From the NCBI RefSeq assembly GCF_000282115.1, contig NZ_AKJY01000014.1, forward strand, positions 62,001 through 126,000: a stretch of DNA of 64,000 bases, written 5' to 3'. The DNA is from Chryseobacterium populi (GTDB lineage: Bacteria > Bacteroidota > Bacteroidia > Flavobacteriales > Weeksellaceae). This document shows, piece by piece, positions 55,095 through 63,152 of this stretch. The position numbers were made by a program, and so were the translations under genes. Below the pieces are notes generated by a model. The model was not told the DNA's origin. It ran no database searches and saw only the letters and a program-made list of their open reading frames with translations. How positions within the stretch are numbered: the first letter of the stretch is position 1; the number at the start of each line of letters is the position of its first letter.

Positions 55095-55297
55095 ATAAAA
55101 CGTATTCAGATTAATCTCTGCAAGTTATCATTAAAATTCTTTAACCGGAATTATTCTTTAAATCTGATATTTAAACAAAGTCAGACCGGATGTTTTTGAT
55201 TGTTTGGATATAAGGATTTATTTACTTTCTCTTGACTTAAAAAATAAAGTTTACATAATTTTAATATAGTAAATTATTTGATTAGCTAGGGATTTAT

Positions 55298-55305
55298 TAT
55301 TTTTG
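55298..55305 (+). promoter_or_regulatory. -7 promoter element of a small gene (TATTTTTG)
   Basis: Fits TAnnTTTG, 19 bp before the ATG at 55324. The preceding 55095-55297 stretch shows no gene. Confidence 0.55.
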
Positions 55306-55323
55306 ATTTTAAGTTTAGTTAAA

Positions 55324-55536
55324 ATGAAAATATTGTCTTTTTATGAATTTACACAACTGTCAGAAATTGAGCAATATAACCTGGTTTTTGAGAAAGGCAG
55401 GCTTATCAGTTCTTCATTGAAAGGCGATATTGAGTTTACACTATATGAATTATTTAATTTTTATGTTGAAGTGGCCTATCATTCTAAAGATAATAAAGTA
55501 ATTAATCTTAACAGATATATGAAAATTCAAAATTAG
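55324..55536 (+). CDS. Small cytosolic protein, unknown function
   Basis: 70 residues from ATG 55324, directly behind a good -7 element; the longer frame at 55303 would begin inside that promoter. Content such as MKILSFYEFTQLSEIEQYNL and FTLYELFNFYVEVAYHSKDN suggests a compact alpha/beta protein rich in Tyr and Phe. I recall similar hypothetical proteins from Chryseobacterium but no function. Monocistronic. Confidence 0.6.
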   Translation: MKILSFYEFTQLSEIEQYNLVFEKGRLISSSLKGDIEFTLYELFNFYVEVAYHSKDNKVINLNRYMKIQN

Positions 55537-55610
55537 AGAACATAATTTGCCGGAGATTATAAATATCCATATTATTTTTAATCATTAGCTTAATACATAA
55601 AATAAAACCC

Positions 55611-55997
55611 ATGCCTTTTGTAGAAATCTATTGTGGAGCACATTTCACTGCCGGCCAGAAACAATAAATTTCCTTTGCTATTCATGAAAGCTTAATCGAA
55701 GTAATCCGGATACCGGAAAATGACCTGTTTCAGGTGTTCCTCCGTCCCGTAGCCACAGAAGATTTTATCTTCTCTGAAAACTATATGGGGATATCCCACA
55801 CTACAGACCTGCTTTATATACGCATAACCCTGCGTACCGGGCGACCTGTGGCCCTGAAGCAGGCACTTTATCAGAAGATTGCTGCTAATATCTCAGTCAA
55901 AACATCGGTAGGCCAGAATGATGTAATGATCATCCTGGTAGAAAACAACGATGGCTGCTGGTCATTCGGTGACGGCGAGGCTCAATATCTCGTATAA
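55611..55997 (+). pseudogene. Tautomerase-family gene broken by an in-frame stop
   Basis: From ATG 55611 the frame reads MPFVEIYCGAHFTAGQKQ, meets TAA at 55665-55667, then continues in the same frame ISFAIHESLIEVIRIPENDL, VFLRPVATEDFIFSENYMGI and on to CWSFGDGEAQYLV. Pro right after Met and the ending WSFGxGEAQYL fit tautomerases of the Tautomerase_2 type, in which the N-terminal Pro is the catalytic base. One nonsense change is the only visible lesion, so the inactivation is recent, or it could be a sequencing error. Confidence 0.72.
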
Positions 55998-56180
55998 ACG
56001 ACAAGGTTTGGGACACAGATCTTTATTGGTCTTAGATACATTCGATTTTCCTATACAGCATATTCAAACTAATTGGGAGGCGGATTTTTTTAATTATTCC
56101 TTTAACATGGCCATAAAGTACCACCATATGATTAGTAAAGTAGAAAGAACATTCTTCTAATAGGAGAATAAGAGATTTTA

Positions 56181-56942
56181 CTAAATTTTTATTAAATATT
56201 TATATAATTTCAATATTTTTTTTATTTTACGCTTAATAAGAATTGCATTTGTTGCTTGAACAATTTTTTTGAAACAGTATTCAGGGGGAATGTCAGATAG
56301 TAATGCATATTCTTCGGAAATAATTTTGATAATTGTTACATCATTTGTTAGTCGGGCGAAATTTCTGAGCCGTTTATCAATTTTAATATGATCATAAAAA
56401 TTCATTCTGTTTAAGTCTACGATATAAATACAATAAATATCACCTTCCTTTTTTATTAAAAAATTGTTAGGGGAATTATCAATAAATTCGATACCATCGT
56501 TGTGTAAACGGTACATCAATAATGTATATTCTTTAATAATTCTTTCCCTTTCAGGAAACGATGTTTTGCTAAGAACATCTGTTAAAGTCCATGTATTTTC
56601 AAGTTGTTCGCTTATGTAATAACTTGAGGTTAGACCAATAACGTCATGATTTTCAATGTATGCAATAGGCTTTGGTGTATAATAATTTTTACCTATAAGC
56701 ATGTTTGCATATTCAAAAGAACGTCTGGCTTTAGACTTTCGATAGAATTTATAAATATGCCTATTAATAATATTATGCTGTTTAAAGGATTTAAAATTTA
56801 AAATTAAGCCATTGAGATTAAAAAATTTGATAATATTCCTACTACCGTTACCTATAAGAGTCCCGTCATTTTTAAATTTTTTTAAAATGGATAGAATTTC
56901 ATATTTGTATTGTGATACATCTTCGGCAAATATCGATTTCAT
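56181..56942 (-). CDS. Lipopolysaccharide core kinase-like protein (Kdo/WaaP family)
   Basis: 253 residues, cytosolic and basic, with a protein-kinase-like fold of the Kdo/WaaP type. RSFEYANMLIGKNYYTPKPI resembles the N-lobe helix, GIEFIDNSPNNFLIK the catalytic loop (Asp and the Asn five residues later), and YIVDLNRMNFY the metal-binding DxxR segment. The usual HxD of the loop is FID here. It would phosphorylate lipid A-core sugar. It lies 14 bp after the family 9 glycosyltransferase, a natural partner in LPS core assembly. Confidence 0.78.
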   Translation of the reverse strand: MKSIFAEDVSQYKYEILSILKKFKNDGTLIGNGSRNIIKFFNLNGLILNFKSFKQHNIINRHIYKFYRKSKARRSFEYANMLIGKNYYTPKPIAYIENHDVIGLTSSYYISEQLENTWTLTDVLSKTSFPERERIIKEYTLLMYRLHNDGIEFIDNSPNNFLIKKEGDIYCIYIVDLNRMNFYDHIKIDKRLRNFARLTNDVTIIKIISEEYALLSDIPPEYCFKKIVQATNAILIKRKIKKILKLYKYLIKI

Positions 56943-56956
56943 ATAGTTTATTTAAA

Positions 56957-58003
56957 TTAGATGTGCATCATCGTTTCATGAAGTAAATCCATAATATTCT
57001 GGCTATTTAAACTTCGTGTATTAATAGAAAAACTGTTATTATTATATGGCCTATAAATAGTCTCATCAGTAACTGAGAATAATCCTATTGTAGGCGTTCC
57101 GGAGGCACTGGCTAAGTGCATGACACCATTATCTGCTGCAATAAATAAATTAGAATTTGCAATCAAGCCTCCCATCTCCCGGATATCAGTACTGTAGAAA
57201 AAAGGGATGGTGAAATTTAATTTCGAAATATTTTCGACAGGTAAAAGTTCAATAATATTATAATCAGGAAAGTTTTGCTTTAGCTGACTGTAAAATTCAT
57301 TCCACCAGCTTTCAGAATAGCATTTGTCACCTGTTGCATTGGTAAAAAGGCAAATAGTTTTTTTATCATTTTTTACCAGGTCAAATAGTTTTTTCTTTCC
57401 AATTTCTACCTCTTCCCGGCTTAGCTTCAGATCCAAAGAGGGAACTTCGTTTGGGTTTTCAGGGATCCCCAATTTTGTTAAGTATTGTCTCAGGTTATAT
57501 ACACTGTTTTTAGCAGAATGGTGGTAATCCGGAAATTTTGCAGAATAACTTTCATCAATGTCGCCAAATAACTTATATTTTGAATTTGCAAAAAGCGTAG
57601 ACAATCTTCCGGATGATGATCCAAAACTTGCATTGATAACCAAATCATATTTTTGGGTTTTAATGGAGATCCATCCATTTACATATTTTAATATATTGCT
57701 AAACGGTCTTTTTGGAAGTTGGATAATTTTACCAATATTCGGATAATTTTTGTAAATAATGGGAGTGATGCCACCCTTAACAAACAGATCAATTTTACTG
57801 TCAGGAAAAGTGCTGATAACCTCCTGAACTAAGGGAGTAAGCAAAAGTAAATTTCCTAATCTGTGATTTGGCCTGGAAATTAATATTTTTTTTATTTCGA
57901 TTTTTTTTTTGAGATTTATTTCTGTATTTGACCTTCCTATGTTTTTAGTCAGATTCCTCATTATAGACCGCCTAATAATATTTATACTTTTGGGTATTTT
58001 CAT
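56957..58003 (-). CDS. Glycosyltransferase family 9 (LPS heptosyltransferase-like)
   Basis: 348 residues with two Rossmann-like halves. SRPNHRLGNLLLLTPLVQEV marks the N-terminal acceptor side, and FIAADNGVMHLASASGTPTI the C-terminal nucleotide-sugar binding loop typical of family 9. A basic N-terminus without membrane helix suits attachment to the inner membrane surface. It transfers a core sugar (ADP-heptose in classical members) onto LPS. It is the first gene of the pair with the Kdo/WaaP-like kinase. Confidence 0.87.
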   Translation of the reverse strand: MKIPKSINIIRRSIMRNLTKNIGRSNTEINLKKKIEIKKILISRPNHRLGNLLLLTPLVQEVISTFPDSKIDLFVKGGITPIIYKNYPNIGKIIQLPKRPFSNILKYVNGWISIKTQKYDLVINASFGSSSGRLSTLFANSKYKLFGDIDESYSAKFPDYHHSAKNSVYNLRQYLTKLGIPENPNEVPSLDLKLSREEVEIGKKKLFDLVKNDKKTICLFTNATGDKCYSESWWNEFYSQLKQNFPDYNIIELLPVENISKLNFTIPFFYSTDIREMGGLIANSNLFIAADNGVMHLASASGTPTIGLFSVTDETIYRPYNNNSFSINTRSLNSQNIMDLLHETMMHI

Positions 58004-58121
58004 AAAAAATATTTAAAAACGGGTACAATTTAAGTTAAAAAATAAAGCAAATAATTACTATTAGCTTTATTTTCAATTATAATTATTTATGAAAATGATA
58101 GATATAAATTATTAGAATCTA

Positions 58122-58283
58122 ATAAAATTTTTCCTAAAATTATTTACTGCAATATTATGCACCGGATTAATCAGTATTTCATTAGGCGGATGTAAATTAT
58201 ACTTTGTTAATCTTAGTGGGATTTCGAACTGCCGTTCAGTGGTAATTACATGCCTACTGAAGCACTTTCAGACTAATAAATAG
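58122..58283 (+). pseudogene. Possible lipoprotein gene remnant
   Basis: In one frame the bases read KFFLKLFTAILCTGLISISL then GGC, a convincing lipoprotein signal peptide and lipobox (LGGC), followed by about 30 residues without character and a stop. There is no ATG, GTG or TTG in a suitable place; the frame opens with CTA-ATA-AAA after a TAG. I take it as a decayed N-terminus. The stop lies 8 bp before the 32-bp repeat at 58291. Confidence 0.3.
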
Positions 58284-58290
58284 TGTCTCC

Positions 58291-58322
58291 TTAAGTGAGC
58301 GCGAAAGGATTCGGACCTTTGA
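58291..58322. other. Left attachment-site-like repeat (3' end of tRNA-Arg)
   Basis: These 32 bp match 62641-62672 at 31 positions (G for A at 58314). The right copy is the 3' part of tRNA-Arg plus 5 bp downstream. A distal partial tRNA copy with the intact tRNA at the other end is the standard footprint of an integrated element. Confidence 0.75.
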
Positions 58323-58616
58323 ATGATAAAGTCTCTCAAATACGGAGGTGTAGTAACTTGTTGCGGCAATGTGGCATCCGGGGACTTGGCTACAAGCATT
58401 TATCCCTTTATTTTGAGAGGGGTCAGATTGATTGGCATAGATTCCGTGGAGCAGCCATTATCATTTAAAGAGGAAATATGGAGCTTTCTTGCCGATGATT
58501 TCAAACCGGATTTTTTATCAGAAATGGTACAGGTCATTTCAATTGACAATCTGCCGGAGGCACTGAAGATAATCCTTAAAGGAAGTGCTGAAAAGCGTTT
58601 TGTCGTAAAACATTAA
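58323..58616 (+). pseudogene. C-terminal fragment of a YhdH/AcuI-type quinone oxidoreductase
   Basis: 97 residues, against about 330 for the family. LKYGGVVTCCGNVASGDLAT, FILRGVRLIGIDSVE and EALKIILKGSAEKRFVVKH are the C-terminal half of the NADPH-binding domain. A stop codon (58320-58322) that belongs to the tRNA repeat lies directly before the ATG, and family similarity begins within a few codons of the repeat. The gene was therefore cut at the repeat junction. It cannot form an active reductase. Confidence 0.75.
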
Positions 58617-58683
58617 CTGATAAAATCCTCATAGGCTAATACATTGAAGTTTACTTTGTTTCAGAAATTTCGATTCGCTTAGC

Positions 58684-59090
58684 CTACTTCGTGTAGTTTT
58701 CTCTTGCCTGGTTTAGCTCATTGCTGTTACGGGCAATCCATAACCAAAGTGGAGTAACCTGCACCAATAAGCCACGACCTAAAGTTGTTAATTCGCGTAT
58801 TCTACTTTTGGCGGAACTTCGGGATGGACGGTCCTTAAAATGAGACCGTCTCTCTCCAGTTCGCGCAGGCATTTGGTCAACATCCGTTGACTGATACCCT
58901 TAATGTGGTTCTCCAGGTTTGTAAAACGCATTTTACCATCTATTCCCAACGCGTGAATGACAAAGAGTGACCATTTGTTGCCGACATGATTTAGTATATC
59001 ATGTTTGAGCTGATCCTGTTCTTTGTTCAGTACCTTGCAAATGTCGTCCCAGGCATTTACGATTTCTTCGTCCGTCATCAGTCTTTCCAT
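58684..59090 (-). pseudogene. HxlR-family regulator with C-terminal frameshift
   Basis: From ATG 59090 the winged-helix HxlR domain is intact: HVGNKWSLFVIHALGIDGKM, RFTNLENHIKGISQRMLTKC, LRELERDGLILRTVHPEVPP. The frame then ends at KVEYAN. In the next frame it goes on ELTTLGRGLLVQVTPLWLWI to the stop at 58684, restoring the usual KVEYELT-LG. The break is two extra bases, CG, next to another CG (TACGCGAATTA for TACGAATTA). The shortened protein keeps the DNA-binding part. It is divergent from the NmrA-like gene, a usual HxlR target layout. Confidence 0.78.
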
Positions 59091-59287
59091 AAAGTATATT
59101 TAATGCTAATAAAGATAGATTTTTCTGATGAAAAAACTTTTGCCAAAAGGAACTTTATAATAAAGATGCATTTAGAAAATAAAATTTGACCTTCATTTAA
59201 AATTAATGTGACTAAAACTCAAAAAACTAACATCGATGTAAGTAGCTCACAATGAGGTATCTTATTGTTTTTGGGGTTTGAAGGTGG

Positions 59288-59295
59288 TAATTTTG
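59288..59295 (+). promoter_or_regulatory. -7 promoter element of the NmrA-like gene (TAATTTTG)
   Basis: Fits TAnnTTTG, with TTG-rich sequence (TTGTTTTTG) about 20 bp upstream as a possible -33. It faces the HxlR gene across a 174-bp divergent region where the regulator would bind. Confidence 0.55.
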
Positions 59296-59348
59296 CATAT
59301 GAAAAAGAATTCATTAGGATAATGGATTCAAATTGTAATTATTTTAAT

Positions 59349-60284
59349 ATGGAAAATATATCAGTTTTAATTTTGGGCGCAGGCGAGTTAGGTATGCCTG
59401 TTATCCGAAATATATCAAAAAAAGCTAAAAACTATAATAACGTCACAGTAACCGTACTGCTGAGAGAAGCAACGATCAACTCTGAAGATCCGGAGAAGAA
59501 AAAGAATGTTACAGAGATCCGGGAATTGGGTGTGGAATTGCTTGCGGGCGACCTGTCCGCTCCCTCTTCTGAGCTTATTGATATTTTCAGAAATTACGAC
59601 GCTATTGTTTCGTGTACAGGTTATGGAACAGGCGCAGGAGGTTTTCAGCTGAAGTTGGCCAATGCGGTTATTGATGCCGGTGTCAAAAGATATTTTCCCT
59701 GGCAGTTCGGAGTGGACTTTGAAGTGATAGGGCGGGGAAGTGCGCAGGATCTTTTTGATGAGCAGCTTGATGTGAGAGAGCTTCTGAGATCACAAAGTGC
59801 CACAAAATGGGTTATTATTTCCACAGGTATGTTTACCAGTTATCTTTTTGAACCGTTCTTCGGCATTTTAGATCTGGAAAATAGATCGGTCAATGCTATA
59901 GGTGGATGGGATACGGCAGTTACATTGACCACACCGGATGATATTGGCCGGCTTACTGCTGAGATTTTCTTTACAGAACCACAGATCGAAAATGAGATCG
60001 TCTATATCGCCGGCGATACGATTACCTACGGAGATCTGGCTGATATTGCAGAATCATTATCAGGCCGGAAGTATGAGCGTACACTTTCTGATATGGAAGA
60101 GATTACAGATGATCTTAAAAACGATCCTACCAATTTTGTTAAAAAGTACCGTTCTATATTCGGAGCAGGAAGAGGTGTTTCCTGGCCGCTGGAGAATACC
60201 TTCAATGGCAAGAAAGGAATTCCGACAACCTCCGCTAAACAATGGGCAAAAGATAATATTGATTGGGAATCTTACAGTAGATAG
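59349..60284 (+). CDS. NmrA-like/aromatic alcohol reductase-type NAD(P)-binding protein
   Basis: 311 residues from ATG 59349. An ATG at 59322 is possible; the frame opens at a TTG at 59265, upstream of the promoter. The NADP loop SVLILGAGELGMPVIRNI is at the start, followed by GDLSAPSSELIDIFRNYDAI, then FPWQFGVDFEVIG and TGMFTSYLF, as in isoflavone-reductase/NmrA relatives. It acts as a cytosolic reductase or redox sensor; the substrate is unknown. Divergent from the HxlR gene inside the tRNA-bounded segment, it is probably cargo. A terminator follows. Confidence 0.82.
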   Translation: MENISVLILGAGELGMPVIRNISKKAKNYNNVTVTVLLREATINSEDPEKKKNVTEIRELGVELLAGDLSAPSSELIDIFRNYDAIVSCTGYGTGAGGFQLKLANAVIDAGVKRYFPWQFGVDFEVIGRGSAQDLFDEQLDVRELLRSQSATKWVIISTGMFTSYLFEPFFGILDLENRSVNAIGGWDTAVTLTTPDDIGRLTAEIFFTEPQIENEIVYIAGDTITYGDLADIAESLSGRKYERTLSDMEEITDDLKNDPTNFVKKYRSIFGAGRGVSWPLENTFNGKKGIPTTSAKQWAKDNIDWESYSR

Positions 60285-60326
60285 TAATCAGAGTATAGAT
60301 GATCAAATAATCATAATTAAAAAAAG

Positions 60327-60372
60327 ATGACCGAAAAGGGATGATACGTACTTTTTTCGGTCATTTATTTTT
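60327..60372 (+). terminator. Terminator of the NmrA-like gene
   Basis: ATGACCGAAAA (60327-60337) pairs with TTTTCGGTCAT (60354-60364), followed by TTATTTTTAT. The remaining bases to 60642 hold no gene or clear promoter. Confidence 0.8.
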
Positions 60373-60642
60373 ATGCTGTATCGTAATAAATGCAAAGTTA
60401 CATTATTGATTCACTGAAACTCATAAATGGCTGATTCCAACTTTCACTGGAGTTGTATAGATTAAAATCTCCTTAAAAAAATCCCTGGTGCCGAAATCTA
60501 AGCATATCCGAAGCAGTCTTTTCAAAATAGCATAAAAGCCATTTTGTAAAAACATGTATATAAACTCGTCAAATAAATTGTTCTATTTTTCGTTTGAATA
60601 TAAAGTAGCTTTAACTAAAGGACTTTAATTAATACCTACACC

Positions 60643-62220
60643 ATGCAAGCCGTTTATCTGTACATACGAGTCAGTACTGATGAACAGGCTGTAAAAGGAT
60701 ATTCCCAACGCAGCCAGTTGGATCGACTTGTGCACTATTGTAAAGATCACAATCTCATTGTTACTAAAACTATTTTCGAAGACTATTCTGCGAAAACATT
60801 TAACCGGCCAGAATGGAACAAACTGTTCGCTGAACTTAAGCTCATTAAAAATCAATCTTCACTTATTCTCTTTACTTATTGGGATCGATTCAGCCGCAAT
60901 ATTATGGACGCTTATAAGATGTTAGAAAGATTGCAGAATATGAAAGTCTCCATTCAGGCAATTGAACAGCAGATAGACTTCTCAATCCCGGAAAGTAAAA
61001 TTATGTTGGCAATGTATTGGGCTACTTCTGAAGTAGAAAACGATAAAAGAAGCCGTAATGTGCGTTTGGGAATGCAAAAAGCAAGACTGGAAGGAAGATG
61101 GATCAACAAAGCTCCTCTAGGATATAGAAATAAAATCACATCTGATGGAAAAAAATATATAGCCCTCTACGAACCGGAAGCATATATTATCCGTGAGGCT
61201 TTTACAGCTATAGTGAGACAAAATAAATATTGTTTAACTGAAATATACAAAGATGCGGTATCAAATGGGCTTAATTGCAGTAGAAGTGCTTTTTACCGGC
61301 TGGTAAGAAATCCTATTTATTGTGGTAAAATAAAAATTCCGGCATTCGAAGATAAAGCTGAAAGAATTGTTGAGGGTACTCATGAGCGTCTTATACCAGT
61401 AATATTATTTGATCAGGTTCAAAGAATAATAAAAGGCGCAGATTTAAACCATCCTAAGAAACTAACTTCAAAAAGGATAGTCAATGAAAATTTAATTTTT
61501 AGAGGTGTCCTACAATGTCCTAATTGTGGAAATACGCTTACAGGAAGTGGATCGCAGGGACATACTAAAAAATATTATTATTATCACTGTGTGGGACTCT
61601 GTTCATACCGGATAAGAGCCGACCTTATCAATTTAAGTTTTCTCTCATTTCTTAAGAACAATAGAGTGGTAGAACCATTTTTAGAACTTGCCAATAGTAT
61701 CTCAAAGGAAATTTACGGTGAAGAACATCATGATTATATTCAGAAAAAAGAGGAGATAAAGAAAGAAATGGAAAAATTGATTGATAGGGGATTCAATGCA
61801 CAAAAGCTATTTTCAAATGGGAATATTGACTATGATGATTATAAACTAATAAGAAGTCGTTGTCAGGAATCTTTAAAAGATAATACTGATAAATTGAGAC
61901 AGCAGGCTTTAAAAATAGTGGCTGAAAAACACACAGAAAAGGGAACTGATTACATAATTAACCACTTAGGGGAGTTTTATGAAAATTCAGATACTATAAC
62001 CAAACAGAGAATTATCAGGTTGTTTTTTCCGGAGAAAGTAAAAGTAATAGAAGGGAATATTGAAAAAATGCTATCAGAAAGTGTTAAGACTATATTTGGA
62101 TTAACTGCTTCAGCTTCGAAAATAAAAGAAATCCATGGTCAGCAGACAGAGCAAGCAATAGTTGAATTTTTTAAAGAATTATATTTTTTAGGGTATGAAC
62201 AAAACTTAAAAAATATCTAA
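60643..62220 (+). CDS. Large serine recombinase
   Basis: 525 residues. The resolvase domain carries the catalytic Ser11 in YLYIRVSTDEQ, with further active-site residues in YWDRFSRN and SEVENDKRSRNVRLGMQKAR. A recombinase domain follows (about 165-265; APLGYRNK, FYRLVRNPIYCGKIKIP), then a zinc ribbon (LQCPNCGNTL at about 290 and HCVGLCSYRIR), and a coiled-coil-rich C-terminus (about 350-525). Such enzymes integrate and excise mobile DNA through a phosphoserine link. It is the only recombinase between the two tRNA-Arg repeats. Length and motifs look intact. Confidence 0.92.
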   Translation: MQAVYLYIRVSTDEQAVKGYSQRSQLDRLVHYCKDHNLIVTKTIFEDYSAKTFNRPEWNKLFAELKLIKNQSSLILFTYWDRFSRNIMDAYKMLERLQNMKVSIQAIEQQIDFSIPESKIMLAMYWATSEVENDKRSRNVRLGMQKARLEGRWINKAPLGYRNKITSDGKKYIALYEPEAYIIREAFTAIVRQNKYCLTEIYKDAVSNGLNCSRSAFYRLVRNPIYCGKIKIPAFEDKAERIVEGTHERLIPVILFDQVQRIIKGADLNHPKKLTSKRIVNENLIFRGVLQCPNCGNTLTGSGSQGHTKKYYYYHCVGLCSYRIRADLINLSFLSFLKNNRVVEPFLELANSISKEIYGEEHHDYIQKKEEIKKEMEKLIDRGFNAQKLFSNGNIDYDDYKLIRSRCQESLKDNTDKLRQQALKIVAEKHTEKGTDYIINHLGEFYENSDTITKQRIIRLFFPEKVKVIEGNIEKMLSESVKTIFGLTASASKIKEIHGQQTEQAIVEFFKELYFLGYEQNLKNI

Positions 62221-62360
62221 AAATTGATTGATTAGTTTTTGATTTTTCAGAGTAAAGCTGATATTTTAAATTATATTTATATAAAACGCTGAAAAACAAG
62301 TTTTTGCGGGGCGTTTGAAGTGTACGAGATCCTGTATAGATAACTTGATGGGCTTGACTT

Positions 62361-62444
62361 TTCGAACCTTTTGTACCACAGGAAAAAAATGATTTTAATA
62401 TATGGTTGATTTTCAGTTATTTAATATTTTTGAAAAGGTTCGAA
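62361..62444. repeat. 12-bp inverted repeat downstream of the recombinase
   Basis: TTCGAACCTTTT (62361-62372) and AAAAGGTTCGAA (62433-62444) are perfect inverted arms 60 bp apart. Eleven bases, TTCGAACCTTT, also occur in the tRNA-Arg T-arm at 62660-62670, and with one change at the left repeat. It may be a recombinase recognition site, or T-arm similarity may be incidental. No gene is seen in 62221-62602. Confidence 0.5.
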
Positions 62445-62602
62445 TCCTGTCAGGTTCGTAGCAACAATATGGAGCTTTAATCGAAAAATCCTCTAAAAAA
62501 GATAAAACATTTGTTTTTTAATAAAAAATTTTTGCTTTAAAAAATAAGGTAAAAGGATGAAAAATACTCTAAATAGACTGAATCACAAGTATTTATAAAT
62601 AA

Positions 62603-62642
62603 AATGACACCATTTGGCCTAAATTGTCCTAATGGTGTCATT
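62603..62642 (-). terminator. Terminator of the tRNA unit
   Basis: AATGACACCAT (62603-62613) pairs perfectly with ATGGTGTCATT (62632-62642). Read leftward, it directly follows tRNA-Arg and runs into TTTTATTTAT. Confidence 0.75.
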
Positions 62643-62645
62643 AAG

Positions 62646-62719
62646 TGAGCGCGAAAGGATTCGAACCTTTGACCGTCTGCTTAGAAGGCAGATGCTCTAT
62701 CCAGCTGAGCTACGCACCC
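62646..62719 (-). tRNA. tRNA-Arg (anticodon TCT)
   Basis: A 74-nt cloverleaf on the minus strand. The acceptor stem is GGGTGCG/CGCGCTC, the D-arm GCTC...GAGC, the anticodon arm TCTGC-CTTCTAA-GCAGA giving anticodon TCT (Arg, AGA codons), and the T-arm AAAGG-TTCGAAT-CCTTT. No CCA is encoded. Its 3' end is duplicated at 58291, so this gene is the integration target of the neighbouring segment. Confidence 0.93.
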
Positions 62720-62763
62720 TTAAAAGTTGATTCTCGCCTAGTTCAATAAGCGCGTTAAAAAAG

Positions 62764-62838
62764 TCGGGGCGGCAGGATTCGAACCTGCGACCTCCTGGTC
62801 CCAAACCAGGCGCGATGACCGGACTACGCTACGCCCCG
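62764..62838 (-). tRNA. tRNA-Pro (anticodon TGG)
   Basis: About 75 nt on the minus strand. The acceptor stem is CGGGGCG/CGCCCCG, the anticodon arm CCTGG-TTTGGGA-CCAGG giving anticodon TGG (Pro), and the T-arm GCAGG-TTCGAAT-CCTGC. It lies 44 bp upstream of tRNA-Arg on the same strand, so the two are probably one transcript. The stretch from here to 63140 shows no gene. Confidence 0.93.
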
Positions 62839-63140
62839 ATGATTGTCAGCATGAACAAATTTTACTTCGTTTTTGCGGTTGCAAAGGTACAATACTTTTT
62901 TAATTAAAAAAATAAAATTTAGAATAAATTTTATTTAATTTTTCAGTTGACTTTTTACTGATTTTATTCTGTCTGATAATCATTAAGTTATAGGATTTGC
63001 AAAAAAATAAAAATATCCGGCTGCTGACTCTATTATGGCGCTGCGGTAAGAGGAATAGAAAATGAGAAGCCGGTTATTAGCAGACACGGGATCAATGAAG
63101 AGGAAAGCTCAGGTTAAAGCTTTTTAGCTTTTATTATACT

Positions 63141-63148
63141 TATATTTG
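63141..63148 (+). promoter_or_regulatory. -7 promoter element of the thermonuclease gene (TATATTTG)
   Basis: Fits TAnnTTTG but ends only 4 bp before the ATG at 63153, so the transcript would begin at or next to the start codon. Confidence 0.55.
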
Positions 63149-63152
63149 CACA

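Noticed and set aside
55951-56160. 69-codon plus-strand frame after the tautomerase remnant
   Set aside because: It overlaps the end of the broken gene in another frame and has no recognisable domain or promoter.
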